A stretch of 64,000 nucleotides of DNA from contig CAYGDP010000001.1 of assembly GCA_964348665.1 (NCBI GenBank), positions 186,001 to 250,000 on the forward strand. Direction: 5' to 3'. Made by a program: the position numbers and the translations under genes. The stretch comes from CAYGDP01 sp964348665. Lineage in GTDB: Bacteria > Verrucomicrobiota > Verrucomicrobiia > Palsa-1439 > CAYGDP01. Positions 52,880 to 61,197 of this stretch are shown here, piece after piece. The notes beneath the pieces are model-generated. The model had not been told where the DNA came from, did no database searches, and saw only the letters and a list, made by a program, of their open reading frames with translations. Positions within the stretch are counted from its first letter, which is position 1; every line of letters begins with the position of its first letter.

Positions 52880-52906
52880 GGGTTAGCCTTCCGTACTGGA
52901 GGCCAC

Positions 52907-53728
52907 TCATGCCTGAGTTGGAAAATGTTTAGCGAAGACATCGGCAAACCGCTCGGCAGTCCAACCAACAATGTCAGACACTTGACCATCACCGATCTCG
53001 ACGACCCGAAGCCGGCCGTCTACGCGTTGCGCAACGTCCACCGAAAAGAATCGGCTGCGAATCCGTTTGGCGCATTCACCGACAATTTGAACCATTCCCA
53101 CACCTTGCAAGGTGTGGTGTTGCACACCTTCCGGTGCATGAGCGACCGAATCAACGACAAAGAATCGTCGTTCAGAGTTGGGCGCAAAGTTTTCGACCCG
53201 ACGAACGCAATGCCCGCCTTCGATTGTACCGCGAAACTTTCGCATTTCGGCCAAGACCGTGGCTACTTCCTCGGGTTTGGAAACCCGAGAGCCGACCGAG
53301 GTCTTGAGCGATTTCACGTAGTCCTTGATAAAATATTCGGGCCAGTTGAGCGCTCGCAGTTCGGATTCCAAGTCACAGTCGAGCGGGAATATTTTGGTTT
53401 CGGGCGTCAGATCAGCGAGCAACGGATACCAGTTGGGAAGATGATGAGCCAATAGGTAAGTCGGGAGATCGGTTAATGGACTTGTACCCGCCCGTGAAAG
53501 AGCCGAAAGCAACGACTCGTAGTCAGAAGCAGATAGCATCCAGCCGCGATAAACGACCAGCGAGCCGCTTGGAATTGGTGGGTGTGGCCGAAAAGTGCCA
53601 CACTGGAAATCCTCGAAGGAGAAAACCGACGCCAAAAAGCCGACTGCCTGAATCGCTTCCCACTCATCAGCATAAATCTCATCCGGCAGTTTCGGCCGGA
53701 GCGGATCGCTTGGATAAATGAAGTGCAT
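52907..53728 (-). CDS. ATP-grasp domain protein (DUF4343/R2K-like)
   Basis: The protein has 273 residues from ATG 53728 (an upstream ATG at 53749 adds seven residues). The N-terminal half has GSLVVYRGWMLSASDYESLL and an acidic helical segment. The C-terminal half carries ATP-grasp-like strands (RRFFVVDSVAHAP, then FFSVDVAQRVDGRLRVVEIGDGQVSDI). This fits the small ATP-grasp proteins thought to ligate amino acids or tag peptides, sometimes in phage-defence or RNA-repair contexts. No partner gene is adjacent. Confidence 0.7.
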   Translation of the reverse strand: MHFIYPSDPLRPKLPDEIYADEWEAIQAVGFLASVFSFEDFQCGTFRPHPPIPSGSLVVYRGWMLSASDYESLLSALSRAGTSPLTDLPTYLLAHHLPNWYPLLADLTPETKIFPLDCDLESELRALNWPEYFIKDYVKSLKTSVGSRVSKPEEVATVLAEMRKFRGTIEGGHCVRRVENFAPNSERRFFVVDSVAHAPEGVQHHTLQGVGMVQIVGECAKRIRSRFFSVDVAQRVDGRLRVVEIGDGQVSDIVGWTAERFADVFAKHFPTQA

Positions 53729-53919
53729 GGCAGATGATTTGTCACTCAAACTACGTGAAACGCAAGCTCGGATTCCAGGATTTACCCGACGGCTTGGCCG
53801 ACGTGGCGACGGTGACAGCGACCGCGAGCGTCAGCAGAGGCAAGACAACGCGAAGACGATGATAATTAGGGTGCATGGGCGGAATGATACCGCGACCGAG
53901 TTCGAAGGGAAAGTGAATT

Positions 53920-54020
53920 GGCCACAAAGAATTTACCCGCCGAGCAGTCCGCCATGCGGTTCGGCGAATAAATTTGGCGGACACAAATACTCTTTGCGTT
54001 TTATTGTGCCTTTCGTGGCC
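53920..54020. repeat. GCCACAAAG-type repeat bounded by GGCCAC...GTGGCC
   Basis: The ends GGCCAC and GTGGCC are complementary. The first 21 bp (GCCACAAAGAATTTACCCGC) are shared with the copy at 56737. The 338-bp gap 53750-54087 contains this element and the palindrome at 54032; the rest (53750-53919) shows nothing recognisable. Confidence 0.5.
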
Positions 54021-54031
54021 ATTTAATCCTC

Positions 54032-54089
54032 AAGGAGAGGCGACACCTACCCCAGGGAGTTATGTGGGACAGAAATGCCACGCCTCCTT
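54032..54089. repeat. AAGGAG/CTCCTT palindromic repeat, copy 2
   Basis: Shares the end arms and the inner GGGACAGAAATGCCAC stretch with 52756-52879. It runs into the stop codon of the HEPN gene at 54088-54090, where it may serve as a terminator. Confidence 0.45.
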
Positions 54090-54708
54090 AACCGCGCGCT
54101 TCCCCATTGTAAGTCTGAAAATGACGTTGTGCAGCGCTGCTCCTAACGTATTCATTCATACGACGTACCTGCTCTGCATATGCGTACAATGCGATGGAAG
54201 TAAATGTAACAACGTTTTGGAATATCTCCGCATCCGTGATGCCATTGTCGCTACCTAACTTAAAATCTTTAACAGAGCCTCGGAGAGAGTTCCTCATCGG
54301 TGTTTCGAGCCTGGCGAACTCGTCCAGATCGAGGCTATGAACGAACTCGTTCCGAATTTTCCGCACCATATCCGCACATCCAAGGATACGCGATGGAATT
54401 AGTCGCATCGAGCGAGCGATTTCGATGCGCAGTGAGAAAGAAAAGTCGCGGTTCTGAGTCAGCGTGTTGTAATTTGGCATCCAAGAACTCAGTAAGTCAT
54501 CGACCGCATTCTCGATAATTAGCGCACCTACAAGAACAAGAAGGCGGTCATCCTTTAGTTCCCAAATTCGATCGAGTTGGGAATCGATTTTTGACTGTAT
54601 TCTTTCGATCTCCTGCCCCGAAATGCACCATGAGAAAGGTTTGTGAAACAGCGATTCGCCAGCAGGACCAGAAATTTTTAAACTCTTAGTGGTTTCAGGT
54701 GAGTTCAT
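54088..54708 (-). CDS. HEPN-like (MltR/DUF4145-type) protein
   Basis: The protein has 206 residues, helical. LLVLVGALIIENAVDDLLSSW near residue 55 and RKIRNEFVHSLDL (~115), an R-x4-H motif typical of HEPN domains, which in many members is the RNase active site. The gene is A+T-richer than its neighbours. It is the last gene of a minus-strand run (DUF1553, DUF2314, tautomerase, DUF1501), although the repeat-laden spacers make a shared transcript uncertain. Could be a regulator or a toxin-like RNase. Confidence 0.65.
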   Translation of the reverse strand: MNSPETTKSLKISGPAGESLFHKPFSWCISGQEIERIQSKIDSQLDRIWELKDDRLLVLVGALIIENAVDDLLSSWMPNYNTLTQNRDFSFSLRIEIARSMRLIPSRILGCADMVRKIRNEFVHSLDLDEFARLETPMRNSLRGSVKDFKLGSDNGITDAEIFQNVVTFTSIALYAYAEQVRRMNEYVRSSAAQRHFQTYNGEARG

Positions 54709-54732
54709 TTTATTCCAGAGGAAGCATTCTGC

Positions 54733-56154
54733 TCACCCCGCCGTGATCTTCTTATACGCGTCGCCTTCGTTGATGGTGGGGCGTTCGGGGCGGCCTTTGT
54801 AGTTGTACACCAGTTCCATGTTGTCGAGGCCCATAAGCCACAGAATTGTCGTGTGCAGGTCGCGGACGTGGAGCGGAGCCTCAATGGCGCGCAGGCCGAG
54901 TTCGTCGGTCGTGCCGATGGTTTGACCGCCTTTGACGCCGCCGCCCGCCATCCACATCGTAAAACCCGTCGGGTTGTGGTCGCGTCCATCGCCTTTCTCG
55001 GACATCGGTGTGCGGCCAAATTCGCCGCCCCAGATGACGAGCGTGTCTTTCAATAGCCCGCGCGATTTCAAATCTTTCAGCAGACCCGCGACGGGTTTGT
55101 CCATCGAGAGACAAAGGGAGCTGTGATTTTTTTCGATCTTGTCGTGGCTGTCCCATTTGCTTCCTGCGCCATGGTAAAGCTGCACAAATCGCACGCCGCG
55201 CTCGACCATGCGACGAGCCAGCAGACAGTTGCGGCCAAAGACAGCGGTCTCTTTTTGATCGAGTCCGTAGAGTTGTTTGGTCGCCTCGGTTTCCTTCGTC
55301 AAATCCACCGCTTCAGGCGCTTCGGCCTGCATGCGGAAGGCCAGTTCGTAACTGGCGATGCGCGCTTCCAGTTCGGTCTGCTGCTTGCGTGCTTGTGCAT
55401 GTTGGCGATTGATCTGATTCAAAAATTCCAGTTTGCCGCGTTGCTGGGCGGCGGCAATTTCAGCAGGCGGGTTGAGGTTCGGGATTGGCTCGGTGCTGGC
55501 CTGCAGGCGTGTGCCTTGATACACGGCAGGCATGAAACCGCTGCCCCAATTGCGCGGACCATTAACGACCTGCGCGTTGTTGTCCTGAATCACCACGAAC
55601 GCGGGCAGGTCACGGTTTTCCGTGCCCAATCCGTACGACACCCACGCGCCCAGCGACGGTCGTCCCGCGCGGGTCGAGCAGGTGTTCATCTGACAAACGC
55701 CCGCGCTATGATTGATCCCGTCGGCCACGCAAGAACGAATCACGGCGATGTCGTCCACGCATTCGGCGGTGTGCGGCAGCCAATCGCTCACCCAAATCCC
55801 GCTCTGGCCGTGTTGTTTCCACGCGCGTTTCGAGGCGAGCAACGGAGAACGCGACTCGCCCATCGCGGTGATGATCGAGCCGAAACTATCGGGCAACGGC
55901 TGACCCGCCAGCTCGTTCAGTTTCGGTTTCGGATCGAACAAATCAATGTGGCTCGGCCCGCCCTCCATGAAGAGGAAGATGACACTCTTGGCGCGCGGGG
56001 CGAAGTGAGGCTTCTTTATCGCGCCGATCGTCTCTGCCGCGAACAACGGATTGCCGCGTAACAAATACGTCAGCGCCAGCGCGCCAAACCCCGCACCACC
56101 GCGCAACAGGAAATCGCGGCGCGTATAGAGCGGCTCGATATGGGGCATTTTCAT
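54733..56154 (-). CDS. DUF1501 family Tat-exported protein
   Basis: The protein has 473 residues with a twin-arginine leader (YTRRDFLLRGGAGFGALAL). Seen: VIFLFMEGGPSHIDLFDPKPKL, SDWLPHTAECVDDIAVIRS, NYGSGFMPAVYQGT-like, VRFVQLYHGAGSKWDSH and WGGEFGRTPMSEKGDGRDHNP: the sulfatase-like alkaline-phosphatase superfamily of DUF1501. It normally works with DUF1549/DUF1553 cytochromes; such a gene lies upstream at 57337. Confidence 0.93.
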   Translation of the reverse strand: MKMPHIEPLYTRRDFLLRGGAGFGALALTYLLRGNPLFAAETIGAIKKPHFAPRAKSVIFLFMEGGPSHIDLFDPKPKLNELAGQPLPDSFGSIITAMGESRSPLLASKRAWKQHGQSGIWVSDWLPHTAECVDDIAVIRSCVADGINHSAGVCQMNTCSTRAGRPSLGAWVSYGLGTENRDLPAFVVIQDNNAQVVNGPRNWGSGFMPAVYQGTRLQASTEPIPNLNPPAEIAAAQQRGKLEFLNQINRQHAQARKQQTELEARIASYELAFRMQAEAPEAVDLTKETEATKQLYGLDQKETAVFGRNCLLARRMVERGVRFVQLYHGAGSKWDSHDKIEKNHSSLCLSMDKPVAGLLKDLKSRGLLKDTLVIWGGEFGRTPMSEKGDGRDHNPTGFTMWMAGGGVKGGQTIGTTDELGLRAIEAPLHVRDLHTTILWLMGLDNMELVYNYKGRPERPTINEGDAYKKITAG

Positions 56155-56165
56155 AAATTTTTATT

Positions 56166-56304
56166 GGCCACAAAGAGCACAAAAATGCACAAAGAGTTTT
56201 CGTGTTTTTCTTGGCTATTCATTTTGACATTGAAAGCACTGGTTCACTCGACTTTTTTTGGCCACAAAAATATATTTTCGTGTCTCTTTGTGATTTTCGT
56301 GGCC
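56166..56304. repeat. Two GCCACAAA-type repeats in tandem
   Basis: GGCCACAAAGAGCACAAAAA from 56166 and GGCCACAAAAATATATTTTC with GTGGCC closing at 56304 (arms 56260-56265 and 56299-56304). They fill the gap between DUF1501 and the tautomerase gene. Confidence 0.5.
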
Positions 56305-56326
56305 ATATAACTGTTCGACAACCTTT

Positions 56327-56695
56327 TCATTTTTTAATCGCGCCTCCGAATGCGATCCTTCCTGCGGCGTCTGCCTCGTAGAGGATATGCACGTTCTCAG
56401 GCGCCCGCCCGCAAATTCGCGCGACGGCCTCCGTGAGCAACCGCACTTCGCGCTCCAAGTCGCTGCCATCGGGCCTTTGATATTTGAGCACCGTCACGAA
56501 AACAGAACGCCAACCCTCTGGCTCGGCCACGCCGTTCTCGGCGTACAGATGACGCGGGAGAGGTCGAACCCGAACCCAAACGTTGCCTCGCGACGCATCA
56601 AAGACTTTCCCTGCCGCGTCAGCCAGGGCCGTGGCCAGTCCGTCGGAGAGCGGTTCGCTTTCTGACACGACAATCTCGACATCAAGAATAGGCAT
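56327..56695 (-). CDS. Tautomerase/MIF superfamily protein
   Basis: The protein has 122 residues. Pro2 after the start Met (MPILDVEIVVSE), LATALADAAGKVFDAS and the C-terminal PENVHILYEADAAGRIAFGG match the tautomerase fold, which uses an N-terminal proline. A long WVRVRPLPRHLYAENG loop suggests a 4-oxalocrotonate-type or D-dopachrome-like variant. Substrate unknown. Confidence 0.8.
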   Translation of the reverse strand: MPILDVEIVVSESEPLSDGLATALADAAGKVFDASRGNVWVRVRPLPRHLYAENGVAEPEGWRSVFVTVLKYQRPDGSDLEREVRLLTEAVARICGRAPENVHILYEADAAGRIAFGGAIKK

Positions 56696-56736
56696 TTATC
56701 CCTTTACGAGCTCCAGAGGCATGCTCATTATTATTT

Positions 56737-56820
56737 GCCACAAAGAATTTACCCGCCGTCCGTTTGGTGGGCACAATAATGCGCAAAAACTTTTTGTGTT
56801 TTCTTGTGTTTTTCATGGCT
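56737..56820. repeat. GCCACAAAG-type repeat
   Basis: Begins GCCACAAAGAATTTACCCGC as in the 53920 copy and ends CATGGCT. It lies between the tautomerase and DUF2314 genes. Confidence 0.5.
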
Positions 56821-56833
56821 ATTAATCTCATGG

Positions 56834-57292
56834 TTATTCAAACGAGAATGGATAGTTGCTGTCGTGCGTTGCTCGCTCTTCTTTCGACATTCGATTTCGG
56901 AGCACTTGCACTGTATAGGCGCCATGGGCCTTGTCGTTTAAGACATAGAGCCAGTCGCTTAGCCGTTCGAGTGGAAAAGACACTTGGTCGCCCATTTTTA
57001 CCGAACGCACGTGGGATGGCGAGCTGACCAGCCTGCCCCTAATAAGCGCGCTATCCCACTCGACCTCATCCACCCACATGTGTTCGCCTTCAGACGGATT
57101 TTCCTCGTCTACAAAGTATGCTTTGACCAGCGCAGACTGGAGGGCTGGGATGATGCGTCGAGAATCGGCTTCAACTTCTCGCACAAATTCGGGAAACGCC
57201 TCACGCGCTCTCCTCATGGCCGCCCGCATTTCCTCATCAGTAGACTTGACGGGAAAAGTCTCGGATTTATTCTCTTCAGGCGGCATTTTCAC
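56834..57292 (-). CDS. DUF2314 family protein
   Basis: The protein has 152 residues. A charged N-terminal helix, then ALVKAYFVDEENPSEGEHMWVDEVEW, SSPSHVRSVKMGDQVSFPLERLSDWLYV: the DUF2314 signature. Cytoplasmic, function unknown. A start two codons in (second Met) is possible. Another GCCAC-type repeat lies just upstream at 57298-57332. Confidence 0.85.
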   Translation of the reverse strand: MKMPPEENKSETFPVKSTDEEMRAAMRRAREAFPEFVREVEADSRRIIPALQSALVKAYFVDEENPSEGEHMWVDEVEWDSALIRGRLVSSPSHVRSVKMGDQVSFPLERLSDWLYVLNDKAHGAYTVQVLRNRMSKEERATHDSNYPFSFE

Positions 57293-57336
57293 ACTTCCTT
57301 TTTTTGTGTCTTATTGTGCTTTTCGTGGCTATTGAA

Positions 57337-60300
57337 TCAATCCACATATAAAAACTCATTCGAGTTTAATAACACGTGACAGAAATCCACCAGCACGGCG
57401 GCGCGCCCGCTCGCCGTGGCGAGCGAGGCCTCGCCTCGAAGAGGCGGGGGCACAATATTGTTGCCGCGGTCGGAGCTGTCGCGAAAGGTGTTGGGCGCAG
57501 CCTCGAATTGCCAGTAGCCGACGGTGTTGGCGGTGACGCGATCGGAGGTGAGCAGGAGTTGCTCTTGGGTGAGCGCAACGTTGGAGAGACGCACGTCGTC
57601 AATCAGGCCGTCCCAGAGATGATTCGGGTTGGTGACGCGTCCGCCGATGGTGAACGGCGCGGTCGCGCGAACGCCCGCGGTGACTGTGTGTTTGAGTTGC
57701 GTGACCTGCATCGGTTCATCGTCGTTGGACAAATCCTTAGTGTAGAACGTCACGCCTTTCTCACCCGCGTCACTCACCCGCACGCTGACGGCGACAAAAT
57801 ACGGTTTGTTCAGATGGATGTGGAGATCGGAGAAAATCGGCTCATAGACAATCTCATCCTGCGACTTGCCCGTCAGTTGCAGGACGAGTGTCTGCGGTTT
57901 GTATTTGGATTGTTTGCTGGTGACACCGAGCGACCAACCCGTGTGTTTCGGATTGCCGTCCCAATGCGCCGCGATGGTGCGCACGGAGGCGTCTTCGTAG
58001 AGCGAGCGCAAAACGACGAACGCTTCGATGGTGAACTCGTCCGAGGGCAGCGAGGCGTTGTCGGGAATAGTGAAACGATCCTGCGATGTGTTCGGCGTGA
58101 GCACGGCGGCTTTGCCTTCGCGCAAGGGGATGCGGTCGGCAATAAAACCCGCGCTAGCGATTTTTTGCGGATCGAACTGCTTGATTTGTTGCTGGAGGAA
58201 AGCGACCGCCGCGGCGCGTTCGTCGGGGCGTGGATCGCGTCCGTAAGCCAGCCGATACGCGGTGGCGACGAGTTCGCCATCGTCGGTCGCGTTGGATTTT
58301 TGCAGGCGCGCGGCAAACGCTTTTGCGCGCAGGAGCGCGGCCTGGCTGTTGAAGAGGAAGAGCGCTTGCGTAGGCGTCGTGGTGGTATCGCGTTGCGAAA
58401 CGCTGGCGATGGGGTCAGGCACATCGAACACGTCGAGCAACGGATCACGCGTGTTGCGGCGCACTTGGGTGTAGATGGTGCGGCGCGGTTTCGAGGTGTC
58501 CACGGCGGGACCGCCTGCGGTGGGGTCGAGATCGCCAGTGACGGCGAGGATGGCGTCGCGGATTTGTTCGGCGTCGAGGCGGCGGGTGTTGGCGCGCCAG
58601 AGCCAGCGGTTCTCGGGGTCTTTGCGCACTGCCACTTCAGGCGCAACCGCAGTGGCGGACTGGCGATAGGCCGCGGAGGTGAGGATGAGGCGGTGCATTT
58701 TTTTGAAGCTCCAGCCGTCCTTCGCGAAGCGCGTGGCAAGCCAGTCGAGCAGTTCGGGGTGGGACGGTTTTTCGCCGAGCGTGCCGAAGTCGCTGGAGGT
58801 CGTCACGAGACCACGGCCAAAATGATATTGCCAGATGCGATTGGCGATGACGCGCGTGGTGAGCGGATGATCGGGGCGCGTGAGCCAGCGGGCGAGCGCG
58901 GCGCGGCGTCCAGTGGAACTCGGCAAAGGACGTATCGCGGGCGGTTTTTCCTTCAGCACGGAGAGAAATTCGGGCGCGACGTCTTCCTGCTTTTTCTTGG
59001 GAATGAACGTCGGCGGCGCGGTCGGGCCAACGTCGCTCACCGTGGGCGCTGCGGGCAACGGCGCGGGTTTCTCTTTGTCGAATTGCGCGAGTTCTTTGCG
59101 GAGCGCTTCGATTTTTTCCTTGTCCGTGCCTTTGATCTTGCCGCTGAGGCGGTCGTATTCGTAGTGAACCTGGCGATAGGCAAGCTCGGCGATCTGATGC
59201 TCGTAAGGGGCGCGTTCGGCGATGGGTTTGCGGATGAGCGCCTGGGTTTCGATCGGAAATTTGTCTATCGCGCCTTTGGCGGCTTTCTCGCGATGCGGTT
59301 TCTCGATCTCCTCGATTTGTTTGCGTATCTCGGCGGTCTTTGCCTCCCACGCAGCAAGCTTGGCCTGATACTCGGCTCGCTGCTGCGGTGTCGCCACCGC
59401 CACGTCGTCGCGCGGCAGGAACGGCGAGAAGAACGCCTGCAAACGGAAATAATCCTTTTGCAGGATCGGGTCGAACTTGTGATCGTGACAGCGCGCGCAA
59501 CCCATGCCGAGACCGAGAAACACGTCGCCCGTTACATCGGTCATGTCGTTGAGGATATCGTGCCATTGCAACACCACGTCGCGCTGGTTGTATTCGTAAA
59601 TCCAGAGCCGCAGGAAACCCGTCGCCAGCAGCGCGTCGGGATCGTTCGGCGCAAGCTCATCGCCCGCGAGCTGCTCCAACACGAAACGGTCGTACGGCTT
59701 GTCCTCGTTGAAAGCGCGAATGACATAATCGCGATAACGCCACGCATTTGGCCGATAATCGTCAATGCGGAACCCGTCGCTCTCGGCGTAGCGCACCAAA
59801 TCGAGCCAATGTCGCGCCCAACGCTCCCCGTAGCGCGGGCTGGCCAGCAAACGATCAATCAACTTCTCGTACGCGTCGGGTGATTTGTCCGCGACGAATG
59901 CCTCGACCTCCTCGGGCGTCGGTGGCAACCCCCACAAATCGAAATACACGCGCCGAACCAGCGCGCGTCGGTCCGCCTCGGGCGACGGCGACAACCCTTC
60001 CGTGTCGAGTTTCTGGAAAATGAAACGATCAATATCGTTCTTCGCCCAACCACGGTCTTTTACTTTCGGCACAGGCGGTTGCCGAACAGTCTGGAACGAC
60101 CACCAATCTTTTTGGAGTTTGGAGTTTGGGGTTTGGAGTTTCGCCGCGCGAGCGGCGTATGGCACACCCATCTTCACCCACTCGCTCAGAAGCGCAATCT
60201 GTTCGTTGGGTAATTTCTTGTCCTTCGGCGGCATTTGCAATTCGGGATCGGTATAACTGACCGCCTTGATGAGCAAACTCTTGTCGGGATCGCCAGCAGC

Positions 60301-60528
60301 GACGGCAGGCCCGCTGTCGCCGCCTTTCAGCACTGCCTCGCGCGAATCGAGCAGCAATCCGCCCTTGATCTTGGTCGCCTCGTGGCTGTGACACTTGAAA
60401 CAATTCTCGGCGAGGATCGGCTGGATTTTCTTCGTGAAAAACTCGGCGCCCTTCGGATCGGGTTTTTCCGAAAAAGCCGTCCCGCCGAGGAGGCAAACAG
60501 TCACGATTACTGTAATTGCTCTGGCCAT
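57337..60528 (-). CDS. PSD1-type protein: cytochrome c + DUF1549 + DUF1553 with LamG insertion
   Basis: The protein has 1063 residues from ATG 60528 (signal peptide MARAITVIVTVCLLGGTAFS); an ATG at 60561 is an alternative. Heme site NCFKCHSH near residue 45; DUF1549 ~150-360 with GWAKNDIDRFIFQKLDTEGL and a second CARCHDHKFDP; a coiled-coil spacer ~385-500; DUF1553 ~540-1060 ending VDFCHVLLNSNEFLYVD. A LamG/concanavalin-like module (~790-1030: DRFTIPDNASLPSDEFTIEAFV, DGLIDDVRLSNVALT) is inserted just before the DUF1553 end. Heptamer DNA (60111-60141) encodes KLQTPNSKLQK in the linker. Likely periplasmic electron transfer for polysaccharide oxidation. Confidence 0.92.
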   Translation of the reverse strand: MARAITVIVTVCLLGGTAFSEKPDPKGAEFFTKKIQPILAENCFKCHSHEATKIKGGLLLDSREAVLKGGDSGPAVAAGDPDKSLLIKAVSYTDPELQMPPKDKKLPNEQIALLSEWVKMGVPYAARAAKLQTPNSKLQKDWWSFQTVRQPPVPKVKDRGWAKNDIDRFIFQKLDTEGLSPSPEADRRALVRRVYFDLWGLPPTPEEVEAFVADKSPDAYEKLIDRLLASPRYGERWARHWLDLVRYAESDGFRIDDYRPNAWRYRDYVIRAFNEDKPYDRFVLEQLAGDELAPNDPDALLATGFLRLWIYEYNQRDVVLQWHDILNDMTDVTGDVFLGLGMGCARCHDHKFDPILQKDYFRLQAFFSPFLPRDDVAVATPQQRAEYQAKLAAWEAKTAEIRKQIEEIEKPHREKAAKGAIDKFPIETQALIRKPIAERAPYEHQIAELAYRQVHYEYDRLSGKIKGTDKEKIEALRKELAQFDKEKPAPLPAAPTVSDVGPTAPPTFIPKKKQEDVAPEFLSVLKEKPPAIRPLPSSTGRRAALARWLTRPDHPLTTRVIANRIWQYHFGRGLVTTSSDFGTLGEKPSHPELLDWLATRFAKDGWSFKKMHRLILTSAAYRQSATAVAPEVAVRKDPENRWLWRANTRRLDAEQIRDAILAVTGDLDPTAGGPAVDTSKPRRTIYTQVRRNTRDPLLDVFDVPDPIASVSQRDTTTTPTQALFLFNSQAALLRAKAFAARLQKSNATDDGELVATAYRLAYGRDPRPDERAAAVAFLQQQIKQFDPQKIASAGFIADRIPLREGKAAVLTPNTSQDRFTIPDNASLPSDEFTIEAFVVLRSLYEDASVRTIAAHWDGNPKHTGWSLGVTSKQSKYKPQTLVLQLTGKSQDEIVYEPIFSDLHIHLNKPYFVAVSVRVSDAGEKGVTFYTKDLSNDDEPMQVTQLKHTVTAGVRATAPFTIGGRVTNPNHLWDGLIDDVRLSNVALTQEQLLLTSDRVTANTVGYWQFEAAPNTFRDSSDRGNNIVPPPLRGEASLATASGRAAVLVDFCHVLLNSNEFLYVD
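60111..60141. repeat. In-frame heptanucleotide array in the DUF1549/1553 gene
   Basis: Four units TTTGGAG, TTTGGAG, TTTGGGG, TTTGGAG plus TTT; translated as KLQTPNSKLQK between the cytochrome and DUF1549 domains. Confidence 0.6.
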
Positions 60529-60579
60529 GACTGCGGCCAATCTGCACCTTTTCCCACCCATCCTCAAGCACGGATTCTC
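60490..60579. repeat. 90-bp direct repeat, copy A (5' end of the DUF1553 gene)
   Basis: Matches 61198-61287 at 82 of 90 positions in the same orientation. It covers the start and leader codons of the DUF1553 gene. The two copies flank the toxin-antitoxin pair. Confidence 0.75.
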
Positions 60580-60641
60580 ATGGGACTATTGTTATTATCC
60601 TGGGTTGCGATTTGATCCGAAATCAGCTAGATTCTGCGGCG

Positions 60642-60851
60642 ATGACAACCGTTGCCTTAAGCGCTCATTTTGACGGCGAGAAAATTCAACTCGATGAACC
60701 ATGTCAGCTCCCGCCCAATGCTCGCTTGGTCGTCGTCGTCCTTCCCTCGGACGACGAACGACAGGAATGGTCGAAACTAGCCATGCAACAACTGGCCAAA
60801 GCCTACGGCCCGAACGAGCCTGAATACACCTCCGCTGACCTCCGCCCATGA
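60642..60851 (+). CDS. Probable antitoxin of a MazF-like module (69 aa)
   Basis: The protein has 69 residues from ATG 60642. N-terminal beta part (VALSAHFDGEKIQLDEPCQL, PNARLVVVVLPSDD) and a C-terminal helix (WSKLAMQQLAKAYG). The stop overlaps the next start (ATGA), the usual antitoxin-toxin coupling. The beta part resembles the small 'FDGE' antitoxin-like proteins of cyanobacteria. Confidence 0.7.
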   Translation: MTTVALSAHFDGEKIQLDEPCQLPPNARLVVVVLPSDDERQEWSKLAMQQLAKAYGPNEPEYTSADLRP

Positions 60852-61189
60852 ACGAAGGTGACATCGCCCTCGCGCCTGTTCCACAAGCCGACAGCCAGTT
60901 CAAAAATCGCCCTGTCGTCCTGCTGCGTCGTCTCCCTCCTTTTGGCGATTATCTCGTCTGCAGCATCAGCACCCAGTTCCAACATCGCGTCCCTGATTTT
61001 GATGAATCCCTTTCCCCCAATGACCCCGAATTTGCTGGTAGTGGATTGAGAACCGCCTCTATCATCCGCCTTGGCTTTCTCGCTGTCACGCCCGAATCGA
61101 ATCTCCTGGGACGCATTGGCTCAATCTCGTCCGATCGCCACCGTCGTCTTCTGGCCAATCTCTCCCGCCATCTGACCGCAAAATCATAA
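60848..61189 (+). CDS. MazF/PemK-like toxin
   Basis: The protein has 113 residues. GDIALAPVPQADSQFKNRPVVLLRRL fits the MazF/PemK opening (GD-I-x-P-x-x-x-Q-x-x-x-x-RP), followed by YLVCSISTQ. MazF-type endoribonucleases cleave mRNA; the diagnostic C-terminal motifs are weaker here. Coupled to the upstream antitoxin. Confidence 0.75.
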   Translation: MNEGDIALAPVPQADSQFKNRPVVLLRRLPPFGDYLVCSISTQFQHRVPDFDESLSPNDPEFAGSGLRTASIIRLGFLAVTPESNLLGRIGSISSDRHRRLLANLSRHLTAKS

Positions 61190-61197
61190 TCGCCAAC

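Noticed and set aside
57376..59883. A very long open frame on the plus strand opposite the DUF1553 gene
   Set aside because: It is the mirror of a strongly supported gene on the minus strand; no ribosome site, and composition is Arg/Gly/Val-rich as expected for an antisense frame in G+C-rich DNA.
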